Assembly: GCA_905221605.1 (NCBI GenBank)
Contig: CAJNDS010002802.1
Coordinates: 103,142-167,141 of the forward strand
Reading direction: 5' to 3'
DNA from: Symbiodinium natans
Lineage: Eukaryota > Sar > Dinophyceae > Suessiales > Symbiodiniaceae
Length of the DNA stretch: 64,000 nt
Under the pieces are notes generated by a model. The model was given only the letters and a program-made list of their open reading frames with translations. It ran no database searches and was not told the DNA's origin. The translations under genes and the position numbers were made by a program. Shown piece by piece: positions 47,512 to 57,114 of the stretch (its first letter is position 1; every line of letters begins with the position of its first letter).

Positions 47512-47526
47512 GAAAAATTCACCTGG
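47512..47526 (+). repeat. Recurrent LINE junction 15-mer (copy 4), right end of the LINE array
   Basis: GAAAAATTCACCTGG follows the LINE C 3' hairpin but is then followed by CTTGTTGTTTTT, not by a LINE 5' end. This is the pattern expected of the outer target-site duplication. Confidence 0.8.
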
Positions 47527-48268
47527 CTTGTTGTTTTTATAGTTTCGGGCATGCAGGTACCCAGGAGTGTCCAGACCGTGAGTCCTGCCTGTGCTGCAAG
47601 CCAAGCCAACAGTGGGTGTGTTTCATGGCTGGTGCGGCGTGGTTCCCGCGCTTGTTGAGGGGAGCGTCGACACCTGCGCGTGTGGAGGGGTGCGTTTGCC
47701 CTCGCGCTTAGTTTGAGGGCTTAGCACCGGCCTTGACGCGCAGTCACCTAGGTTTGGATCTTGCAGTTGCCCAGGGTGGTTGGTTGGGTTTAAGGTCACC
47801 TTTGAGAGCGTATACCGGCCCACTTCGCCGGGGGCCTTTCCCAGCCACAGTGCAAAGGCAGTGCGCGCTTCTCTGTCTTCGCGCAGACCCATTCATTACA
47901 GTCCAGGCACCATTTTCTGTCCTTTTACTGCCAAACAAGTCGTTCCTGCTATTTTGGGGTTTAGGATGACACGCTGAGCCCCAAATAGCAACATGATGTT
48001 GCTGGTATAGGAATTCGCCAAGATTTTTGGCCAAATTTCCTTTTCTGCACAAAATCATTGAAGTTGGCCCGCCAGCATCAAAGATCTTCGACATCGAGTC
48101 GAGCGTGCATTGCAGGGCCAAATAGCAACATTACGTTGCTGGTATAGGAAATCGCCAAGGCTTTTTTGGTCAAATTTCCTTTTCTGCACAAAATCATTGA
48201 ATTTGGCCCGCCCGCACCAAAGATCTTCACCATCGAGTCGAACGTACATTGCAGGGCCTGGACGCTGG
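47527..48268. other. Spacer between LINE C and copia-2, with a tandem duplication
   Basis: No gene. 47982-48117 and 48118-48256 are two adjacent copies of a unit of about 138 bp, each with an AGCAACAT...GTTGCT inverted motif near its start. In the first copy this is a perfect palindrome around one base. Confidence 0.7.
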
Positions 48269-48273
48269 CTTTT
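48269..48273. repeat. Left target-site duplication of copia-2 (CTTTT)
   Basis: CTTTT directly precedes the 5' LTR and is repeated directly after the 3' LTR (57251-57255). Five bases is the usual length for Ty1/copia. Confidence 0.85.
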
Positions 48274-48409
48274 TGTAAAGTTTTTCTACTACCTGGGAAC
48301 CCCACCTACCAACCCAAAAGGGTTGATGAGCATGTGTGGATTTGTGACTCATGTTTTACCGACAGCGCTTTTACTGGTTCAAGGAAAAAGAGCGACTTGA
48401 AGTTTAGCA
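48274..48409 (+). repeat. copia-2 5' LTR (136 bp)
   Basis: Begins TGTAAAG and ends TTTAGCA (TG..CA). No difference from 57115-57250 was found by eye, which implies recent insertion. Confidence 0.95.
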
Positions 48410-48421
48410 TGGTAGCGGAGC
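48410..48421 (+). promoter_or_regulatory. Primer binding site of copia-2
   Basis: TGGTAGCGGAGC starts at the base after the 5' LTR; it would pair with the 3' end of a tRNA, probably initiator tRNA-Met. The same 12-mer is used by copia-1. Confidence 0.85.
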
Positions 48422-48446
48422 ACACTGTGCATCCGGGACCGAAGCC

Positions 48447-50264
48447 ATGCCTCGTGGCCGTGATGATGGTTTGGGTTGGAACCCTGATGCTGTGGAGCCA
48501 ATGGAGCTCACAGAACCTACAGAGCCCATGGAACTCACAGAACCCATGGAGCCAATGGAACTCACAGAACCCATGGAGCCGATGGAACCCGCAGAGCCCA
48601 TGGAAGAAGGGGAACAAGAAGAAGAAATGGAGCCACGAAGAAAGGAGATCAAGATTCACCGTGTTGGCATGGGAAAAGGCTACGGATCTTCAGCAAGCAG
48701 TGCAGCTGAAGGAAGTGGAAGTGCACCAAGGTATATGCCTCCAAAGCCGAAGAAGAAGCCCGAACGACCAGTGGTGGAAGGAAGAGATTACATTCCCTTG
48801 GAAGGGGGAGAACCAGACGGGCCAGTGGAGATCGGGAGTCCTAGTTCCTCTAGCCCCGAAACTACAATGGTGTACCAAGAGGCACCACCTACACCGAGAA
48901 GGGAGCCGAGAACACTTTCGTCTGGGCACATCGCCTTGGAGCTGCAAGAGCAGCAAGTGTCTGCTGAGCAACGCAGGCGAAGGCAGCTGGAGAGACTCTC
49001 TGCACTCGCAGCAGAGACGGAAAGGATCCAACGGCGAGCAAGGGAACGAGCCTTGCAGGAACCAGTTCGGTTTCCAAAGTCAGGAGGGCCACCGCCACCA
49101 GCGGGCCCAGAACCAGAGCAAGCTCCAGAGTGTCCACCGCCAGGAGAAGAACGAGCTCCAGAGTGTCCACCTCCGGACCCAATGCCGAGTGGTACGAAGC
49201 TTCCTCTTCACACGCTGGACGGGGAACCCAGCAACGCAGCAGTGGCGGAACACATCCGCCGGAATGAGGAAGAGTATGCTGCAAGACGTGCCGGTGCAAT
49301 TCCTTCAGGAGACGAAGCAAGAGCCAGGGAATCCAAGGAATTTGCTCGTGGAGTTGCATACTTTCGGGCCAGGTACGGCCAGCGACGCCAAAGCAGTGGA
49401 ACAGCGAGTTCCAGCCGAGACACGGGGCCTGGGACCCTACAACCCAGGACGGGGCCTGGGACCCTACAACCCAGGATGGAAGATGCGAGAGCTGAACCAG
49501 GGAGCAGTTCCAGAGGACCACCTCCGAAGGAACGACCTGCTGGAAGCAAGGCGCCACCTCCAGAGCCAAAGGGACCACCACCGAAGCGAGTGGGAGCAAC
49601 GCAAGCCACTACGCTCTACCCGAATTCTCCTTGGAGGAGAGCAGAAAGGAGGAGAATGCGAGAAAGGGGCGAGGAGCCAAACCCTGGAAATGAGGAAGAT
49701 GAATGGGGAGATTGGTCAGGACGACTACCAGAAGGAGAAAGAGGTCGACTACCAGAAGGAGAAAGCAGAGATCGACTACCAGGAGGAGAAAACAGAGATC
49801 GACTACCAGGAGGAATCAAAATTCTATGGCCTATGTACAAACAAGAGCCTCTACTCCGACAAGACTATGAATGGAACAAGAGATCCATTGGTGATGTGGA
49901 TTTGGACCAGTATTCCAGGAGCAAAGAACCTCTACGACCCCAAGACTATGCAATTCGATTACAATGGAGCAATGGCAATGATGCTTATGCTTGGAGTATC
50001 AGGTGCGATCATGTTGTGCATTGGATGTTTGCAAGCGACAGTGCACTTGCAGTCATGTCGTCAGTCATGTTTGTGGAGATTGCAACATTCATGTTTTCGG
50101 AGGCGCTTGAGCAGAGGGGCACGGAGAGATCACTTGCGTTCGTGTGCTTGTGTGAGAAAACAACAGAGAGGAGCGATGCTGTGTGTGCTTGTCGTGTTAC
50201 AGTTTTCTGCAGTGCAAGGGATGCAGCAGAATGGACCACCCCAACAACCCACAGAACTTTCTGA
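48447..50264 (+). CDS. copia-2 leading frame (ORF0), unknown function
   Basis: 605 codons, first ATG 25 bases after the PBS. It opens with an EPMELTEP repeat (48496-48606), then an acidic/basic low-complexity region, a coiled-coil-like Gln/Arg-rich stretch (about residues 165-205), a Pro-rich middle, and RLPEGE/RLPGGE repeats at 49728-49812. A hydrophobic stretch (about residues 515-545) could cross a membrane. It overlaps the polyprotein frame, which stays open underneath for its full length and starts convincingly at 50176. I recognise no family. By position it may be an N-terminal Gag part joined by +1 frameshifting, or a separate protein. Confidence 0.65.
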   Translation: MPRGRDDGLGWNPDAVEPMELTEPTEPMELTEPMEPMELTEPMEPMEPAEPMEEGEQEEEMEPRRKEIKIHRVGMGKGYGSSASSAAEGSGSAPRYMPPKPKKKPERPVVEGRDYIPLEGGEPDGPVEIGSPSSSSPETTMVYQEAPPTPRREPRTLSSGHIALELQEQQVSAEQRRRRQLERLSALAAETERIQRRARERALQEPVRFPKSGGPPPPAGPEPEQAPECPPPGEERAPECPPPDPMPSGTKLPLHTLDGEPSNAAVAEHIRRNEEEYAARRAGAIPSGDEARARESKEFARGVAYFRARYGQRRQSSGTASSSRDTGPGTLQPRTGPGTLQPRMEDARAEPGSSSRGPPPKERPAGSKAPPPEPKGPPPKRVGATQATTLYPNSPWRRAERRRMRERGEEPNPGNEEDEWGDWSGRLPEGERGRLPEGESRDRLPGGENRDRLPGGIKILWPMYKQEPLLRQDYEWNKRSIGDVDLDQYSRSKEPLRPQDYAIRLQWSNGNDAYAWSIRCDHVVHWMFASDSALAVMSSVMFVEIATFMFSEALEQRGTERSLAFVCLCEKTTERSDAVCACRVTVFCSARDAAEWTTPTTHRTF

Positions 50265-53200
50265 AATTCTGACTGCATTGACAAGGGCGACCCAGGTTGG
50301 AATGAGTGCGCTACAAAGGTTGGAGCAACAAGCAAGCAGTTCGGATGATCTGAACCGAAGGATTGAAAGTGCGACAAAGGCGATCAAGGCACCAGATGTT
50401 TGGAACCCACAAGCCTCGGGAGAGCATCCACCGGATTTTACAACCTGGAAACATCAGTTTCTGAATTGGCTAGGTTTTGCCGATTCGCAGTACTCAGAAG
50501 CTCTAAGTATGATTGAAAGTCTGGGAGCAACGCCGATCGATGTTTCGACTCTCACTACAGTGGAGAGAGAACTTTCGACAAAGCTTTACCACATACTGAC
50601 TTCGTATATGCGGGGAGCAGCAACGCAACTGTCTCGAAATTGGAGCAGGGAGCGATGTGGGTATCGTCTCTATCAAAGTTTGCTTTGGGAATACCAACCA
50701 GCCACCAAACAACGAGCTCTAACCCTCAGTCAAGCGATTGGGATGTTTCCCAACTTCGATGGGGGCAAGAGCATGGTGGAGCAGATTGGTTCACTGGAAA
50801 ACCTTGTTCGGGAGTACGAGATCGCTTCAGGAAAGACCTACGATCGAGATTTGTTGATGGGAGTTTTGCTTCGATGTTCACCGAGGGCGATTCGAGACCA
50901 CCTTACTTTGACAATGCGCGAAGGAACAAACTACATGTCAGTGAAGCAAGCGATTCTTTCATACGAGCAAAGCAGCAAAACTTGGGATTACCAGACGGTG
51001 TTGAAGCAAAAGACCTTGCAGAACACAGCGAGCAGTTCGAATGCAGATCAAGGACCAGCACCAATGGAAGTGGATGCAGTGTACGAGAAAGGAGGAGGAA
51101 AAGGAAACAAAGGCAACAAAGGAAACAAAGGAGGAAAAGGATCCTACTCGTGGTCAAGCTTTGGAGCAGGATTTCGCCAATGGAGAAAAGGTGGACGAAA
51201 AGGAAGCTACAAAGGAGGAAAGAAAGGACGAGGCAAAGGTTTCCACAAAGGAGGAAAGAAAGGCGGAAAGAAAGGTGGAAAGCATGGCAAAGGAGGAAAG
51301 AAAGGTGGAGGAAAGAAGTTGGACAGAGATGTTTGCCGATTCTGCAAGCAGCGAGGACATTGGGGAAACGAGTGTCCAAACCGCAATGTTCGAGAAGTGC
51401 AGGCGAGCGAGGCCAGCACCGAGGTACCCCACTCGACAGTCGAGTCTGTTACTCCGTCGCAGAGTGCGAGCCAATACAGGATAAGGAGAGTGAGGAACAT
51501 TGATTTCCATCACATTGCGAACACACCACCTGACGGCACAGAGCACTATGAGCTTAGCGAAGTTTCAGAAGAAGAAGGTGATTGGTTCACCAGAAGGATA
51601 GAGGTGCAAGGACCAGAGTGCTACTACATCGGGGATGAGAGTGAGAACAAACAAGATCATGAGAGTGATGAGCTGTATCAATGGTATGAAAACAGCTTGG
51701 AAAGAGTTCAAGGAGGATTGGGACCTCCAGGAGGATTGGAACCTCTGAATCAAGGAGGATTGGAACCTCTGAGTCAGGGAGGATCGGAACCTCTCAATGT
51801 GCGAATGGTCCAGTTGGACACAAAGCAACATGTGGTGATCTTGGATTCAGGAGCAGATGTGAGTTTGTTACCACGAAGATTGTCGGATGCAGGCGTCGAA
51901 GTTTCGACCCCAACCTCTCTGAGGTTGCAAGACGCACAAGGGGGTGCGATGCGAGTTGAAGGTATGCGGCGAGCAGTTTTGCAGTTCAGTAGCTGCAGTG
52001 TGACTGAGGACTTTGTGTTGTCGGACACCAATAACATCTTGCTGTCTTTAGGAAGGCTACTCAAAAATGGATGGAAGTTTGTGTCAGTGGGGTGCAAACA
52101 GCGCCAGGGGGGCGAGACCTGGGGAGAAGAAACCCAGGCGGGGGAACTTGTATCTCCCGATGGTAAGGCACGGGTGCCTGTGGAATACCAGAGGAATAGC
52201 TTGAGATTGACAGCGGAAGTTAGAGGAGTCGAGCAAGTCAGGGCAGTCAAGGTGACTTTGGCCTATGACTTTGGTAAAGTCCCAGAGAAGGATTGGAGCC
52301 TTCTACCGAATGGAACGCCAGTCCATCGCCATTTTGGACTTGAGTTTGTAAAGCCACCGACAGGTACTTGGAAGTACAGGACCACCATCGTGAAGGTGGG
52401 CAACGAATGGGAAGTGATTGAAGCAACGGAATTGCTCGAGCGAAAATCCGACTTGGAAGATCGAATACCGGGATTGCTTTTTCGATCAGAAATTCTCACA
52501 TTCTTGCACAGGACACCAGAGTATCTGGACAAGTGCTTGGTAGAAGAGGTAGCACCAGAAGAAGCACCAAAGGAGGAAGAAAAGAAGATGGAAGAGGAGC
52601 CAGAATGGTTTGGAAGAGAAAGAGGAGCTCCAGAAGAGTTGCAGGTGCCAGTGCCGAAAGGAGTTGTGAAGCAGCAAGGAAAGGCAGGAGGACACCAAGA
52701 GTTGGAACTCGACATGGGAAGTACTATTGTGGTGAATGGAGAGTCACTCACAGCAACGAGTGAGATTGAGAAGCTGCGAGAAGGTTGTCGGTATTTGGGT
52801 TTGAGCGTCTCAGGGTCAAAGGTGAAGATGTTCAGGAGACTGTGCAACTACCTCACCGAAGACAGAGATGAGGACGCAGAAGAAGTTGCAGACAGGCTGA
52901 GGAAGCAAAGGCCCAAAGCAAGAACAAGACCCGGAGTGCCCGAACCGACAGAAGCAGAGATTGAAGAGCATATGGCAACCCACATGCCAATGCAACCATG
53001 GTGTGATTTCTGTGCAGCAGCAAAGTCGAAACAGGACCATACCCCACAAAGCAGTGAAGCAAAGTATGAAGACCCAGGAAAGCCAGTGATCCAGATGGAC
53101 TTCATGTACATGGGTCAGAACAGTGTGAGTCTGATCATTCTTGATTCATGGACTCGATTTTCGTGGGCGATTCCAGTGCCGGGGAAAGCACCGACGAAGA

Positions 53201-56200
53201 AGTTGGCCGAGAAAGTGGTGAAGTTTTCTCTCGAGATGAACTACATTTCCGAAGAAGTTCTGTTTGCGATTGATGTGGAGCCAGCGACAACAGCCTTACT
53301 GGATTTGATTGTAGCAATACGACAAAAGTTAGGCTACAAGGCTGGAAAGTATCCAAACAAGCCCTACCACAAAGGAAGAACAGCGAGAGTGGAACGCCAC
53401 ATTCAGAACCTCAGGAGACAAAGCCTCACGATGATTGAAATGGTCGAGGATCGGATTGGGGAAAAGATTCCTGAAGATCATGCTTTACGAGCGTGGGCAA
53501 TTCACCACGCAGCATGGTTGTTCAACAGGTACCACCTACACTCAGGGACGCAGAGTACAGCTTTCCAATTGGTCTACGGGAGACCATACCAAGGGCAGAT
53601 TTTACCCTTCGGAGAGTATGTGTTTGGTCTGGCCAAGCCTGGAGGAGTGAAGAATCGATCCTTGTGGACAGGAGGAATATGGGTTGGAAAGGACGACCGG
53701 GACATGGACGTGATTACATCAAAAGATGGGATCTTTACGTCAAGATCTGTGCGGCGCACACAACCAGCGTGGCGCGCACGTGAGACCCTTCAACTTCAGG
53801 GTTCTCCTTGGACGAAGAAAGCCCCAAGGCTAGGGCACACCGCGCATGCGGCACCGTTACCGAGAATCGTGGAAGAACCAGGCAAAGAGAAAGAAGGAGG
53901 AGAAAATGAGCCAGAGCCAGCAGGAGATGAAGCAGGATCTGATGTGGAAAGTTCAAAGCATGACACAATCAGTGATCTATTGCTGAGCAGTGGTCAACCT
54001 ACACCTCGAAGTTCATCAACGGATTCCAACCAAGGCGGGGGACAAAAGAGAGAAACTGAAGGAGAAGAAAGAGAGGAACCTGCGAAAGCTAGTAAAACAG
54101 CAGATGCTGAGGAGCCACCAACGAAGCAACAAAAGACTGCGGAAAGTTCACCTACAAGTGCTGATCCTGGAAGTCCGAAAGGAAGTCTATTTCCACCGTT
54201 GTACGCCGGACAGGTAGAAGAACAGGAAGACGAAACAGGATATCATGAAGATGACCTTTGGGAAGAAAGAGTCTGGAAGGAATGCGAAGAGGAATATGAA
54301 GCGGATAGTGAAGGAGAAGAAGAAGATGAGGATCGACCACCGAAAGTCAGCGAAGAGGAACTTGAAAGATTGGATGCAGAGGCAGGAAAAGCTGAACTTG
54401 ACAAACTCGCCAACATGAAGGTTGTGAAGACGATCAAGAAGGAAGAGTGTTCAGAGGAAGGTAAGTTTCTGACACTAAGGACAGTTTTCGATTGGAGAAA
54501 GAGAGATGGAGTTTGGAAGCGTAGATGCAGAATTGTGTGTCGGGAATTCCGTGCGGGAGCCCAGAGCACGGAGGAGACTTTTAGTCCTACGTCAGGACAC
54601 GCAGCAGTGCGAATGATGTTTCTTTTTCATCTCATCTACAATTGGGAGCTTACAGTTCTTGACATTCGTGACGCATTCTTGCAAGTCAAGCAGAAAGCTC
54701 TGATGTATGCTGATATCTCACCGTGGATTCGAACACTACTTGGTTTGGATGAAGACCATGTATGGAAAGTGGAGAAGTGTCTGCCAGGGCAAAGATCAGC
54801 GGCAGAACAATGGTTTACCCATTTGGTTGAGATTTTGAAGCGTTTGGGATCTGAGCAATTTGTTGGGATACCCTCAATCTTGAAGCACCGAGTGAAGAAG
54901 ATTGCAGTGTCGATTCATGTCGACGACGAGCTAGTTGCAGGTGCGAAAGGCGAAGGAAGATGGCTGATATGCGAGCTAGAGAAGTTTTTCAAGCTCACAG
55001 TTGAGGGACCGTTCCCATCCCACCGGGGATCGGGAGAACAGCTTCATTACCTGAAGAGGACCTATGAGTTCCTTGAAGAAGGAATTTTGGTGACAGTGTC
55101 GAAGAAGCACTACGAGAAGCTTAAAGGACTCTACAAGCTGGGGAACCGAAAGCCAAGACAAACCCCAGAGCACCAGCTGATTGGAACAGTGGACAATTCC
55201 AAAGAACTGGAGGAGAACGAGTGCAAGAAGTTTCGTTCAGCGTTGGGAACACTGTTGTACATTTCCCAAGACCGATGGGATTTACAGCATGTGACGAAGT
55301 GTTTGGCAAGTAAGATGTCGAAGCCAACGGAACAAGCGTTAACCTGTTTGAAACAAGCTTTGCTCTATGTGCAAGGAACAGAGCAACTGGGATTCCTACT
55401 GAAGTACACAAAGGTTGGAAACAAGATGATGGATGCGATCTATCAAAGAGAAGAGCAAGAAGAAGAAGACGAAGAAAAGAAAGGAACACACAGTATGGAA
55501 GTATTCACGGATGCAGATTGGGCATCAGACCGTGAAGCGAGATGGTCTACATCATCAGTGATTGTGTGTGTGAATGCAGTGCCAGTACTTTCGTATAGCA
55601 GGACCCAGAAAGCTACAGCTTTAAGTTCGGCAGAGTCCGAAGTGCTAGCATGCTCAGGAGGAGCATCAGAAGCGATGTTACTGAAGAAGTTGTGGATGTT
55701 TCTTGCAGGAAAGTTACTCGTGGAGATCCGGATGGATTCAAGTGCGGGAAGACAATGGATGATGCGAACAGGAGTCGGAGGACTCAAACATATCGATCTG
55801 AGAGTATTATGGCTTCAGCGAGGGGTGAAGAACAACAGCTTCAAAGCAAAGCCAGTGCCTACCAAATTAAACATTGCCGACTTGAATACAAAACGCTTAG
55901 GAGTATCTCGAAGGAGATTTCTCATGTACCATATTGGAGCCATGGTGTGGAATGGAGAAAGTCATGAGCGTTATGGGAAAGAAGAAGCAATGGAACATGT
56001 GGCAGGTGAAGTTTGCCGAAGCCAAGTTCGAGCACTACGTGCAACTTTGTTGAGTGAGCGAGGAAGCAAGACGGCTAGAGCGATGTACTTGACAATGATG
56101 GTGAATATGATTTCTCAGATTGCAGGACAGCCAGACGATTTTGGAGGACGAGAACGAGAAGAACGAGAATTTGTTTTCATCTATGTGAAGGAAGTGAGTG

Positions 56201-56622
56201 GATGGATTATTCTTTTCAGTGTGCTACTAGGAGGAATTTTCGCTTTACTCTTGTTCTACATGGTCGAGCAGAAGGTGAACGAAGGACGACAGGAACCACA
56301 GGAAGAAGGACCACAGGAACCACAGGAAGAAGGACCACAGGAACCACAGGAAGAAGGACCACAGGAACCGCAGGAAGAAGACCACAGGAACCACAGGAAG
56401 AAGGACCACAGGAACCGCAGGAAGAAGGACCACAGGAACCGCAGGAGGAATTCACTATTCGAAGATTTGTGCAAAAGTATTGTCCGCCCGATGAGGATGA
56501 TGTTCAACGTACAGCAAGGGCAGTCAATATGTATTTCCGTGATGCACCAGAGGATTCAGCGACAGGCAGTGGTAATGGGATGCCTGGAATCAGTACAGTA
56601 CCAGCAAGCCAAATCCATGTGA
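50176..56622 (+). CDS. gag-pol: copia-2 Gag-Pol polyprotein
   Basis: Frame 1 is open from 48166; coding becomes convincing at the ATG at 50176 (alternative Met 50221), giving about 2148 residues. Order: helical gag region; Gly/Lys-rich basic stretch; zinc knuckle CRFCKQRGHWGNEC (51334-51375); protease LDSGAD (51844); SAP-like domain (about 52746-52850); pre-integrase HMATHMPMQPWCDFC; integrase Asp 53098, Asp 53272, Glu 53392; RT from about 54430 with HVDD (54919-54927) in place of YVDD; RNase H TDADWA (55510) and SSAESE. After RNase H come a membrane-spanning segment (GWIILFSVLLGGIFALLLF, about 56200) and a 15-bp minisatellite, where the frame slips. Confidence 0.92.
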   Translation: MLCVLVVLQFSAVQGMQQNGPPQQPTELSEILTALTRATQVGMSALQRLEQQASSSDDLNRRIESATKAIKAPDVWNPQASGEHPPDFTTWKHQFLNWLGFADSQYSEALSMIESLGATPIDVSTLTTVERELSTKLYHILTSYMRGAATQLSRNWSRERCGYRLYQSLLWEYQPATKQRALTLSQAIGMFPNFDGGKSMVEQIGSLENLVREYEIASGKTYDRDLLMGVLLRCSPRAIRDHLTLTMREGTNYMSVKQAILSYEQSSKTWDYQTVLKQKTLQNTASSSNADQGPAPMEVDAVYEKGGGKGNKGNKGNKGGKGSYSWSSFGAGFRQWRKGGRKGSYKGGKKGRGKGFHKGGKKGGKKGGKHGKGGKKGGGKKLDRDVCRFCKQRGHWGNECPNRNVREVQASEASTEVPHSTVESVTPSQSASQYRIRRVRNIDFHHIANTPPDGTEHYELSEVSEEEGDWFTRRIEVQGPECYYIGDESENKQDHESDELYQWYENSLERVQGGLGPPGGLEPLNQGGLEPLSQGGSEPLNVRMVQLDTKQHVVILDSGADVSLLPRRLSDAGVEVSTPTSLRLQDAQGGAMRVEGMRRAVLQFSSCSVTEDFVLSDTNNILLSLGRLLKNGWKFVSVGCKQRQGGETWGEETQAGELVSPDGKARVPVEYQRNSLRLTAEVRGVEQVRAVKVTLAYDFGKVPEKDWSLLPNGTPVHRHFGLEFVKPPTGTWKYRTTIVKVGNEWEVIEATELLERKSDLEDRIPGLLFRSEILTFLHRTPEYLDKCLVEEVAPEEAPKEEEKKMEEEPEWFGRERGAPEELQVPVPKGVVKQQGKAGGHQELELDMGSTIVVNGESLTATSEIEKLREGCRYLGLSVSGSKVKMFRRLCNYLTEDRDEDAEEVADRLRKQRPKARTRPGVPEPTEAEIEEHMATHMPMQPWCDFCAAAKSKQDHTPQSSEAKYEDPGKPVIQMDFMYMGQNSVSLIILDSWTRFSWAIPVPGKAPTKKLAEKVVKFSLEMNYISEEVLFAIDVEPATTALLDLIVAIRQKLGYKAGKYPNKPYHKGRTARVERHIQNLRRQSLTMIEMVEDRIGEKIPEDHALRAWAIHHAAWLFNRYHLHSGTQSTAFQLVYGRPYQGQILPFGEYVFGLAKPGGVKNRSLWTGGIWVGKDDRDMDVITSKDGIFTSRSVRRTQPAWRARETLQLQGSPWTKKAPRLGHTAHAAPLPRIVEEPGKEKEGGENEPEPAGDEAGSDVESSKHDTISDLLLSSGQPTPRSSSTDSNQGGGQKRETEGEEREEPAKASKTADAEEPPTKQQKTAESSPTSADPGSPKGSLFPPLYAGQVEEQEDETGYHEDDLWEERVWKECEEEYEADSEGEEEDEDRPPKVSEEELERLDAEAGKAELDKLANMKVVKTIKKEECSEEGKFLTLRTVFDWRKRDGVWKRRCRIVCREFRAGAQSTEETFSPTSGHAAVRMMFLFHLIYNWELTVLDIRDAFLQVKQKALMYADISPWIRTLLGLDEDHVWKVEKCLPGQRSAAEQWFTHLVEILKRLGSEQFVGIPSILKHRVKKIAVSIHVDDELVAGAKGEGRWLICELEKFFKLTVEGPFPSHRGSGEQLHYLKRTYEFLEEGILVTVSKKHYEKLKGLYKLGNRKPRQTPEHQLIGTVDNSKELEENECKKFRSALGTLLYISQDRWDLQHVTKCLASKMSKPTEQALTCLKQALLYVQGTEQLGFLLKYTKVGNKMMDAIYQREEQEEEDEEKKGTHSMEVFTDADWASDREARWSTSSVIVCVNAVPVLSYSRTQKATALSSAESEVLACSGGASEAMLLKKLWMFLAGKLLVEIRMDSSAGRQWMMRTGVGGLKHIDLRVLWLQRGVKNNSFKAKPVPTKLNIADLNTKRLGVSRRRFLMYHIGAMVWNGESHERYGKEEAMEHVAGEVCRSQVRALRATLLSERGSKTARAMYLTMMVNMISQIAGQPDDFGGREREEREFVFIYVKEVSGWIILFSVLLGGIFALLLFYMVEQKVNEGRQEPQEEGPQEPQEEGPQEPQEEGPQEPQEEDHRNHRKKDHRNRRKKDHRNRRRNSLFEDLCKSIVRPMRMMFNVQQGQSICISVMHQRIQRQAVVMGCLESVQYQQAKSM
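56282..56448 (+). repeat. 15-bp minisatellite encoding (EPQEEGPQ)-type repeats
   Basis: About eleven tandem CCACAGGAAGAAGGA-like units. One unit is 14 bp (GAAGAAGACC instead of GAAGAAGGACC), which shifts the frame. Confidence 0.9.
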
Positions 56623-56864
56623 ATGACGAAGAGCTTGCAAGGCGATTTCAAGAATGGGGAATGGTTAATATCATTCCTATGGCACAGGATGTGGACGAAC
56701 AGCTACAAGCACAACCCCAGTATGTGTACACGCCTCATGGCAAGAGGTACCACCGACCTACATGTGCAGATGTGCAAAGGTCAGAGAGATTCACTTACAG
56801 TGCAGCAGTGCATGCGAGATTGCACTACCGTCCTTGTGGCAATTGCAGGCCCGGGACCATGTGA
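56380..56864 (+). CDS. copia-2 polyprotein C-terminus in frame 3: acidic repeat and zinc motif
   Basis: Frame 3 continues the EPQEEGPQ repeat after a one-base-short unit near 56378, and runs to TGA at 56862-56864. It ends in YHRPTC...HARLHYRPCGNC, the C..C-x2-C pattern of Ada-type zinc-binding or nuclease-tail modules. In frame 1 the same DNA gives unrelated sequence, so frame 3 is the original frame. The slip may be a mutation or a translational frameshift in the repeat. Confidence 0.75.
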
Positions 56865-57105
56865 GTGAATGATGGAATGTTTCACTTTTCCGTACAGTGT
56901 GAGCTACAGCGAGTACAAGCTTACCTGAGCGAAGTGTTACCCACGAGGAAGCAGTGGGAACAGTTTTCACCGAGTGCAAGGACTCCAATAGGGAGAGCAC
57001 AACGAGGCCATCGCACAATACCAGATGAGCCCAACGACATACCTGTACAGTTTCTACAAACCCGTTACTGTAGAGTGATGTTGAGCTTACAGTTCGCACA
57101 ACATC

Positions 57106-57114
57106 AAGGCGGGG
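57106..57114 (+). promoter_or_regulatory. Polypurine tract of copia-2
   Basis: AAGGCGGGG abuts the 3' LTR, the position where plus-strand cDNA synthesis is primed. One interrupting C makes it imperfect. Confidence 0.65.
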
